From Bacteroidales bacterium (GTDB lineage: Bacteria; Bacteroidota; Bacteroidia; Bacteroidales; UBA7960): a DNA stretch of 10,539 nucleotides. Within the stretch, counting starts at the first letter, position 1, and the number at the start of each line of letters is the position of its first letter. The notes under the pieces are model-generated. The model was not told the DNA's origin. It saw only the letters and a list, made by a program, of their open reading frames with translations, and ran no database searches. Location of the stretch: assembly GCA_007122505.1 (NCBI GenBank), contig SKTQ01000013.1:1-10539 (forward strand), read 5' to 3'. Of this stretch, positions 5,579-10,539 are shown in pieces. The position numbers and the translations under genes were made by a program.

Positions 5579-6183
5579 AAAAGATTGGTTTTATTTATGA
5601 CGGAGAAACTGAAGAAGTAATTATTAAATCGGACATGTTCGGCAATTATCTCACATCAATTGGGTTAAGAAGTGTTGGCATGTTTAAATATAAAAGCAAA
5701 AAACTATCTATCTATTCAGATAAATTGATTCGAAAAGGGGCCGAAAAAATAGTAATACTGACCGATATGGAACAATCCCTATGCTTTTCAGAAGTGTTTG
5801 AAAAATACGGCGAAGAGAATCTGAATGATTACCACAAAATTATTGTAGCTAAGAGAATGGGTGAAGCGTGGCTGTTGGCAGATACTGATACCCTAAAAAA
5901 CATCCTGAGAATAGGAAAGCTCCGGGCTTTCAATGAAAACAAGAATCCTGAATCTGAAAATAATCCACACCATAAAATAAATGAATTGCTTTCAAGACAT
6001 GCTAATAGAACTGGAAATAAAAAGAAAGCCGTGAAATTTACATCAAAACCTTTACTGGCAAAAAAGTTTTTGGATCATGGGTTTACCTTACAAGCTGCAG
6101 TTGATCATCCAAAATGCATGTCTGTTCAATACTTTGATAGATATTTAAGGAGTTTACGTGGTGAAATGGAAGAAAAGCAATAA
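5572..6183 (+). CDS. DUF4276/TOPRIM-like protein, putative effector (203 aa)
   Basis: The start ATG (5572) lies inside the last codons of the ATPase gene. Residues 5-15 (IGFIYDGETEE) fit the first strand of a TOPRIM-like fold, where families have V-E-G-x-T-E; here D10 and E12/E14 could supply the acidic residue. IVILTDMEQ (60-68) gives a DxE (D65, E67) in place of the usual DxD. KRMGEAWLLAD (94-104) matches the 'REIEAWLLAD' block of DUF4276 proteins. The C-terminal part (150-195) is basic (NKKKAVKF..KPLLAKKFL). No signal peptide or membrane segment. TOPRIM-type partners of OLD-like ATPases are nucleases or tRNA-targeting effectors. Whether this one is catalytic is open, because the first acidic residue is in an unusual context. 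Family assignment is moderate; partnership with the ATPase is strong from the overlap. Confidence 0.7.
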   Translation: MVEKIGFIYDGETEEVIIKSDMFGNYLTSIGLRSVGMFKYKSKKLSIYSDKLIRKGAEKIVILTDMEQSLCFSEVFEKYGEENLNDYHKIIVAKRMGEAWLLADTDTLKNILRIGKLRAFNENKNPESENNPHHKINELLSRHANRTGNKKKAVKFTSKPLLAKKFLDHGFTLQAAVDHPKCMSVQYFDRYLRSLRGEMEEKQ

Positions 6184-6222
6184 AGAGAATTCTAAAACTA
6201 ACATAGCAGAGAAAACCATTGA

Positions 6223-6526
6223 CATTTGAGATTGTTCAGAAATAACAGAACTCCTGAAGCTACATTAGACAGCTTTTCTTTACAGCCGGAAGATTCCGGC
6301 AAGCATCGTGCTTAAGTATGGTGACCAGGCAATTGCACAAAGAAGGGTAGTCAATTGCATAATCAACGGTTTTCACAGTCAGATTGAAAAAGACGTTAAG
6401 AGAATAACATTCAATACAGCCAAAATAAAAAACCGGTTAACGATTGATTTGGCTGCAAGCAGTGCAATTGTTTATTTACAAAAGCATGGAAACCTTGAGA
6501 AGTTGAATAACAAGACAGTGGAATAA
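6223..6526 (+). pseudogene. possible remnant of an unrecognised gene
   Basis: A 72-codon frame (6308-6526) begins only with GTG and lacks an upstream signal. It gives a plausible globular sequence near its end (KIKNRLTIDLAASSAIVYL, HGNLEKLNN). Just upstream, another frame (6223-6315) is open with TPEATLDSFSLQPED and ends at TAA 6313-6315, overlapping the start of the first. Two adjacent overlapping frames with protein-like composition could be one gene broken by a frameshift, left over from the same mobile segment as the defence genes. I do not recognise the family, and chance open frames in A+T-rich DNA are a fair alternative. Confidence 0.25.
6285..6300. repeat. perfect inverted repeat downstream of the operon
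   Basis: GCCGGAA (6285-6291) and TTCCGGC (6294-6300) are perfect 7-bp arms around GA; as RNA a 5-bp G+C stem with a 6-nt loop would form. It is 100 nt after the TOPRIM-like gene. There is no T-run on either strand, so it is not a standard terminator. It could stabilise the 3' end of the operon transcript. Confidence 0.4.
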
Positions 6527-6769
6527 GTGTTTTGTTTTGGATTGTATCATTGGTTGTATTGCAGAAAACGGTGTTCCAAATATAATATAATTAAGAAAAA
6601 CCTACATAATATAATCATAATTAAATTTTGCATGGGGATTCATTTACTTATCAACATAAGTATAAACTTTGACCATAACTGAACAAAATAGCGAGGCGGC
6701 TAAGAAAGAAAGCCGAAGCAGGAGATAAAGAGGCTTCAAAAAGGATGAAAGAGATTGCATCATATTTCT
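6527..6769. other. A+T-rich intergenic stretch after the island
   Basis: No convincing gene or terminator is visible. Near its right end a plus-strand frame (from 6679) encodes a lysine-rich run (ARRLRKKAEAGDKEASKRM) without a start codon, which may be the tail of a lost gene at the junction. A weak dyad CGGCT...AGCCG (near 6697-6715) lies downstream of the receptor gene, but without a T-run. Confidence 0.35.
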
Positions 6770-9268
6770 CTAATCCAGTTCATCCAGCAGCGAACCCTCC
6801 CTGTCCCTTTCCGACCGTTGACGATATTCATTGAAGCGATAGGTAAAACCAAGGAAAAGCACGCGGCTCTGGGTGCGGCGCAACAGGTCGGAAGTAAATG
6901 ACTCGCCATAGGTAAACATGTCGAAGCCACGTGATTTAAATACGTCGTTGAGCCGTAGGGAGATACTTCCGTTTCCGTTAAGCACGTTGGTACGCAAGCC
7001 CAGGTCGAGGTAATACATGGCGTCCTGAATGCCCTGGCCGCCGTGTTGCTGGCAACCGCCGCCGGTGATTCGACCGGCTGTTACCTCGGCACTGCGGTAA
7101 TGAAAGCGCGATTGCAGCTCCAGTTTCTTCCATAGCGTCCAGGTTGAACTGGCCTGCAGCATCCAGGAATCGCCGCTGTGATCCCACTCGGGCAGGCGAT
7201 CATCCTTCAACTGTACAAAGAAGTAACTGGCACTGCCCGAAAAACGCCACCAGGAGGCCAGCGGATAATTGGCCACCGCCTCGAGCCCATAGGAAATACC
7301 CGACTGCAGGTTGTTGAATGTCGTGTGTGTTTGCGGATTGCCGCCGCCAAACAATGTCATTTCACGCGATATGATGTCGTCCGTTTGCCGGTAAAACAAG
7401 GTAGCACCCATACTTTTGCGGTTCTGGCTGCGCTGATATCCAAGTTCATAAGAGTGAATGTATTCAGGCTGCAACTCCGGGTTTCCAAAACTGATGTTCA
7501 TCGGGTCACTGTAATTCACAAAGGGGTTCAGCAGTGCAACGCCCGGACGGTTTACACGCTTGCCATAGCTCAGAAACCATGAGTTGACTTCACTGGCCAT
7601 GTACCTGGCATGAATGCTTGGGAACAGATTAAACAATGAACGGTCGAAGGCATCATCAGTGGTTTTCTGCAAAGCGTCAACATTATGCAGCTCAGCTCGC
7701 AGGCCGGCCTGCAACTGCAATGTGCCCACCGCATAACCCATCATACCATACACTGAATGAATGGCCTCATTGTAAATAAAGAAGTTGGTGTAGTTTTCGT
7801 TGATGGTTTGCAAGCCGCCTTCAATATCTACATCAAAAAACTTAAAATCATCTTCCAGATCACGGAAAATGCTCTTGAGCCCCACTTCAAAGCGTCCTCT
7901 TTCATTGAATGGATGGACATAGTCGGCTTGCAGGCTGATGACCATGCCCGGTGCACTGGCCTGGAGGTGATAGCGTTCATTGCCAATATCGGCAGGGGAT
8001 GCGTCAACGGATATATCTCTGGATGTGTTGCCACTGGAGGCGGCAACAAATGCGTCGAGCATCAACTCCCGGCCGGGCTTATCAAAAGTGCGTTTGTAAA
8101 ACATAACGTATTCGCGGCCGAAGCCTTCAAATCGCCGCTCCATGGAGGTGTTCAGGTCGTAACCGGCCGGCAGGAAGAGATTTACTTCAGAATAGTTACG
8201 CGGGCGGGTGTCGCGAAGGTTGAACGCCGCGCTGACCATCAGTGTATTGTATGGGTTTATCGCCAGGTCAGCTCCAAATCTGAAGTTGTTGAAGTACCCG
8301 GTGCGAAAGAAATCCTCATGCTGGTGTAGTTGCCGCAGGGTGTCGCCATCAAGGGTAATGCGGTTCCTGTCGCTGATATTGTATCCTTCCATGCCATGAA
8401 TCCTGAAGTCGTAGTTGCCAAAAAGATTCAAGCGATCAACCCTGTGGTTGAGGTGCACCGAGCCGTTGTACTTGTCGCCTGTGCCCATGTTCAGGCTCAG
8501 CATGCCATTGGTGCCTTGCTGGCGCTGTCTTTTCATAACGATGTTGATGATGCCCGATGTGCCGTCGGGGTCATGGCGCGCCGACGGGTTGGTGATCACC
8601 TCTACCCTGTCAATCATGGTGGCCGGGATCTGGTCAATGCTTTCGAGGTACGACGGCCGGCCATCCACCAGTATGGTCACATTGGAGCTGCCTCGCAGGT
8701 TGATCCTACCTTCAGCATCCACCGCCACTGAAGGGATGGTTTCCATGATATCAAGCGCCGAACCGCCTGTTGCAGTCATGTCGCGGTCAACGTTAAAAAT
8801 CGTTTTATCCAGACTAAACAAGAGCATGTCGCGATCGGCCGTAACGGTCACCGCATCCATCATCTCGCTGCCAGGCCTGATCCGGACAACACCCAGGTCA
8901 ACTTCCGGACTTTCGCGGCTTACCCTTATGCCCTCAACCACATGCTTCTCAAAACCGATGAAGGTAAAATGTACATCATATTCCCCGAAAGGGATCTGAT
9001 CGATACGAAATGTGCCATCAATAGCAGAGATGCCACCAGTAAGCATCTGCTCACTACCTTTCGGGTAAACCACAACATTCACATATTCGAGCGGTTGTGC
9101 ACTAACCGACTCCACAGCTTGCCCTTTAATTGCGCCGCTTACCTCTGATAAGGCCGCGGCTTCAGCATAATTGAAAATCATGGAGACGATAGTCAAAAGA
9201 ATGGTTACGGCTAAAACCATAAAAATTGGTTTGCAGGCCGATCGGAACGATGTGTAGGGAAGGTTCAT
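6770..9268 (-). CDS. outer-membrane beta-barrel receptor, TonB-dependent type (832 aa)
   Basis: The protein opens with a long N-region and hydrophobic signal (about 14-38, ending NYAEA|A). A carboxypeptidase-regulatory-like beta-sandwich follows (about 44-128: GQAVE..PLEYVNVVVY, GTFRIDQIPFGEYDVHFTFIGFE). The plug domain (about 135-250) has SLDKTIFNVDRD, LDIMETIPSVAVDAEGRINLRGSSNVTILVDGRP and IDRVEVITNPSARHDPDGTSGIINIV, the hallmark of the OMP_b-brl_3 branch of Bacteroidota TonB-dependent receptors. The rest is a barrel rich in alternating aromatic strands, ending GFTYRFNEY plus an acidic/basic tail. Length fits the family (about 780-850). It would import or sense a substrate at the outer membrane using TonB energy; no SusD partner or substrate gene is adjacent, so substrate is unknown. 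A glycine/glutamine-rich insertion (GGGCQQHGGQG, near 735-745) precedes a late strand. Confidence 0.9.
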   Translation of the reverse strand: MNLPYTSFRSACKPIFMVLAVTILLTIVSMIFNYAEAAALSEVSGAIKGQAVESVSAQPLEYVNVVVYPKGSEQMLTGGISAIDGTFRIDQIPFGEYDVHFTFIGFEKHVVEGIRVSRESPEVDLGVVRIRPGSEMMDAVTVTADRDMLLFSLDKTIFNVDRDMTATGGSALDIMETIPSVAVDAEGRINLRGSSNVTILVDGRPSYLESIDQIPATMIDRVEVITNPSARHDPDGTSGIINIVMKRQRQQGTNGMLSLNMGTGDKYNGSVHLNHRVDRLNLFGNYDFRIHGMEGYNISDRNRITLDGDTLRQLHQHEDFFRTGYFNNFRFGADLAINPYNTLMVSAAFNLRDTRPRNYSEVNLFLPAGYDLNTSMERRFEGFGREYVMFYKRTFDKPGRELMLDAFVAASSGNTSRDISVDASPADIGNERYHLQASAPGMVISLQADYVHPFNERGRFEVGLKSIFRDLEDDFKFFDVDIEGGLQTINENYTNFFIYNEAIHSVYGMMGYAVGTLQLQAGLRAELHNVDALQKTTDDAFDRSLFNLFPSIHARYMASEVNSWFLSYGKRVNRPGVALLNPFVNYSDPMNISFGNPELQPEYIHSYELGYQRSQNRKSMGATLFYRQTDDIISREMTLFGGGNPQTHTTFNNLQSGISYGLEAVANYPLASWWRFSGSASYFFVQLKDDRLPEWDHSGDSWMLQASSTWTLWKKLELQSRFHYRSAEVTAGRITGGGCQQHGGQGIQDAMYYLDLGLRTNVLNGNGSISLRLNDVFKSRGFDMFTYGESFTSDLLRRTQSRVLFLGFTYRFNEYRQRSERDREGSLLDELD

Positions 9269-9289
9269 CTGGTATTATTGTTTATAGCT

Positions 9290-9314
9290 GAATATCTGAA
9301 AATTGAAGATATTC
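9290..9314. promoter_or_regulatory. inverted repeat upstream of the receptor gene
   Basis: GAATATCT (9290-9297) and AGATATTC (9307-9314) are perfect 8-bp arms with a 9-nt loop, ending 21 nt before the receptor start codon at 9268. It could be an operator, or a hairpin in the 5' untranslated region that affects translation. No clear -33/-7 promoter was found upstream on the minus strand. Confidence 0.4.
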
Positions 9315-9961
9315 GCATAGGTGTTTCAACCATGGTCGTTAAAACATGGAATTGAATTGATTGCCAGTAATTTAATTTAGACTGTCCAACATGCATTTTG
9401 TTTAATAAAAGTAAAACATTTTTATAAATCCTTATATAGATGATAAACAAACTATTACAAGCGCAGGAGTTGTTTCTGTTATTTTATAATTATCCAAATG
9501 ACATCAACTTCTTGTTTCATGGCCGTTTTTTTAAACCAACAACCCCAAACCTGTCATTCGAGTCAGGGCAGGCTCAATCAGTCAAATTACATGTAACTGT
9601 GAGGGTGTTGGTTTATAAATGATTGATTACCAAAGATCCGTCGTAAATTAAAACGGACTATATTTCATCATTCATCATCAATAATATTGCAAACATATAA
9701 ATATAATTAACAAAAAAATCACACAAGCACTAAAAACTCATTCCGAAATCTTTTTGATATCTTTACCGTGCAGCCTGATGATTAGTTTTTGCAGGTATGG
9801 CGAATGGCCATATCATAGCGTATTAGCCAAGCCATGTTGCTGTTTTTTTAAATTATTTTTTCCTCATTTTTTAATGTGCTAATCAAGTGCGAAACATCAG
9901 AAATAAGTCTTATCAGCCGCGACAACAAAATGTTTTCCCGCTCATCCAAACCGTTGGAAAC
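9315..9961. other. divergent A+T-rich intergenic region
   Basis: The region separates the receptor and the solute-binding lipoprotein, so it should hold both promoters. The best plus-strand candidate is TATCTTTA at 9758-9765, one base off TAnnTTTG, but without a TTG at the right upstream distance. A 10-bp palindrome TTACATGTAA lies at 9587-9596 and a dyad at 9796-9812. Short open frames on both strands have no protein-like features and are rejected. Confidence 0.45.
9796..9812. promoter_or_regulatory. dyad upstream of the solute-binding lipoprotein gene
   Basis: TATGGC (9796-9801) and GCCATA (9807-9812) are perfect 6-bp arms around GAATG, about 150 nt before the GTG start. It may be an operator site; nothing else supports this. 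Confidence 0.3.
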
Positions 9962-10539
9962 GTGAAAAAATCTCCGATTGCCCGACAACGCGTTAAAGTC
10001 CTTGCAATGATTACCCTCGCTGCAATTACACTCTTTGGTGCATGCACCAACAAACCTTCTCCTGTTGACCCCGGAGACCCCTGGGCTCAGGTGCTTGAAA
10101 AAGGACACGGGACGCTGAAAGCACTTTATGTGCCCGCAGAAGGATTTGCCTATCGCGATGAAGATGGAACACTTACCGGCGTGACCGTGGAGCTAATCAA
10201 GGAGCTGACTGACTTTATCCGCGACAAATACGGTGTAACCATCGAAGTGGAATTCGAAAAAGAAGAGGACTGGAGTGTGTTTTACACGCGAATTGTCAAT
10301 GGTGGCGACGGTTTGATCGGCTTCGGGAATGTCACCATCACGGAAGAGCGGAAAAATGAACTGGTTTTCAGTCCGCCTTACATGAACAATACCGCTGCCC
10401 TCATCACGCACCGGGATATGCCGGAACTAAACAGCCTTGACGAGCTGAGTTCCGCATTTGAAGGGATGAAAGCCCTTGCCTTTGAAGGCACGCTACACGA
10501 GAAACGCCTGAGAAAGCTGGTAAATGAATACTTCCCGGC
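9962..10539 (+). CDS. lipoprotein with family-3 solute-binding domain (N-terminal part)
   Basis: The frame is open from GTG 9962 to the window end (192 codons seen). A basic start (KKSPIARQRVK) is followed by a hydrophobic stretch and a lipobox FGAC with the modified cysteine at residue 28, so the protein is probably anchored to a membrane on the periplasmic side. From about residue 50 the sequence fits SBP_bac_3: GTLKALYVP, the domain's GFAYRDEDGTLTGVTVELIKEL block, then GLIGFGNVTITEERKNELVFSPPY, a nearly diagnostic segment (the family's 'I..mTiT.eR.k.v.FS.PY'). It could be a solute-binding protein, or an MltF-like lytic transglycosylase with a C-terminal catalytic domain beyond the window. 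GTG 9962 was chosen because it gives a proper signal peptide; an upstream in-frame GTG at 9887 would bury it, and an internal ATG at 10007 would remove the basic N-region. Confidence 0.85.
   Translation, partial: MKKSPIARQRVKVLAMITLAAITLFGACTNKPSPVDPGDPWAQVLEKGHGTLKALYVPAEGFAYRDEDGTLTGVTVELIKELTDFIRDKYGVTIEVEFEKEEDWSVFYTRIVNGGDGLIGFGNVTITEERKNELVFSPPYMNNTAALITHRDMPELNSLDELSSAFEGMKALAFEGTLHEKRLRKLVNEYFP

Noticed and set aside
3911..6730. 10-mer GGAGATAAAG near 3912 and near 6721 as island attachment repeats
   Set aside because: The word is too short and purine-rich to be convincing, and the positions do not match the composition boundaries on the left side.
7757..8999. long plus-strand frames opposite the receptor gene (190 and 194 codons)
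   Set aside because: These are antisense shadows of the strongly supported receptor gene, with overlapping frames in two registers and no protein-family features.
9265..9622. short frames on both strands in the receptor upstream region
   Set aside because: These 60-61 codon frames in A+T-rich intergenic DNA have no signal peptide, no motif and no supporting promoter.
9848..10108. 86-codon minus-strand frame over the lipoprotein start
   Set aside because: It overlaps the lipobox and signal-peptide region of the solute-binding lipoprotein, whose protein signature is much stronger.

Overview
The window looks like a chromosome segment of a member of the Bacteroidota. The evidence is a solo MacB/FtsX-type permease with the family's N-terminal 'INIFGLAIGL' block, an outer-membrane beta-barrel receptor with an N-terminal carboxypeptidase-regulatory-like domain, a Bacteroidota-type promoter (TTTG / TAnnTTTG), and an almost complete lack of Shine-Dalgarno sequences. 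No genus can be assigned from the sequence alone.

Layout. Positions 1-84 hold the last codons of a gene entering from the left. A bidirectional-looking hairpin follows, with a T-tract on the minus strand, and it ends a small secreted-protein gene (180-461, minus). A 526-bp divergent intergenic region (462-987) separates that gene from a roughly 805-residue ABC-transporter permease (988-3405, plus). This region holds two tandem dyads 21 bp apart. It also holds a good sigma-54-like -24/-12 element facing the permease and a partial one facing the small secreted protein, which suggests enhancer-dependent control of one or both genes.

From about 3410 to 6760 the DNA is visibly more A+T-rich and looks like an inserted accessory island. 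It starts with about 750 bp without a convincing large gene. In this stretch are four dispersed copies of a palindrome (GGTTAG-N5-CTAACC, one copy inverted, one degenerate), a 17-bp tandem direct repeat, a nearly perfect Bacteroidota promoter, and two further perfect palindromes around that promoter. The promoter leads into a two-gene operon with a 7-nt overlap. The first gene (4160-5578) fuses a DUF1016/YhcG-type N-terminal domain to an OLD/RecF-like AAA ATPase. The second (5572-6183) is a small DUF4276/TOPRIM-like protein. The ATPase + TOPRIM-like pairing is the logic of several anti-phage systems (OLD, Gabija, PARIS). Here the ATPase carries the presumed DNA-recognition region of YhcG in place of YhcG's own nuclease domain. 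This is the best candidate for an undescribed system in the window. About 580 bp of probable gene remnants follow.

The right part returns to a more G+C-rich core composition. It holds an 832-residue outer-membrane receptor of the OMP_b-brl_3 type (6770-9268, minus), a 690-bp divergent A+T-rich intergenic region with two dyads, and the start of a lipoprotein with a family-3 solute-binding domain (9962 to the window end, plus). The core genes show no obvious shared pathway with the island.
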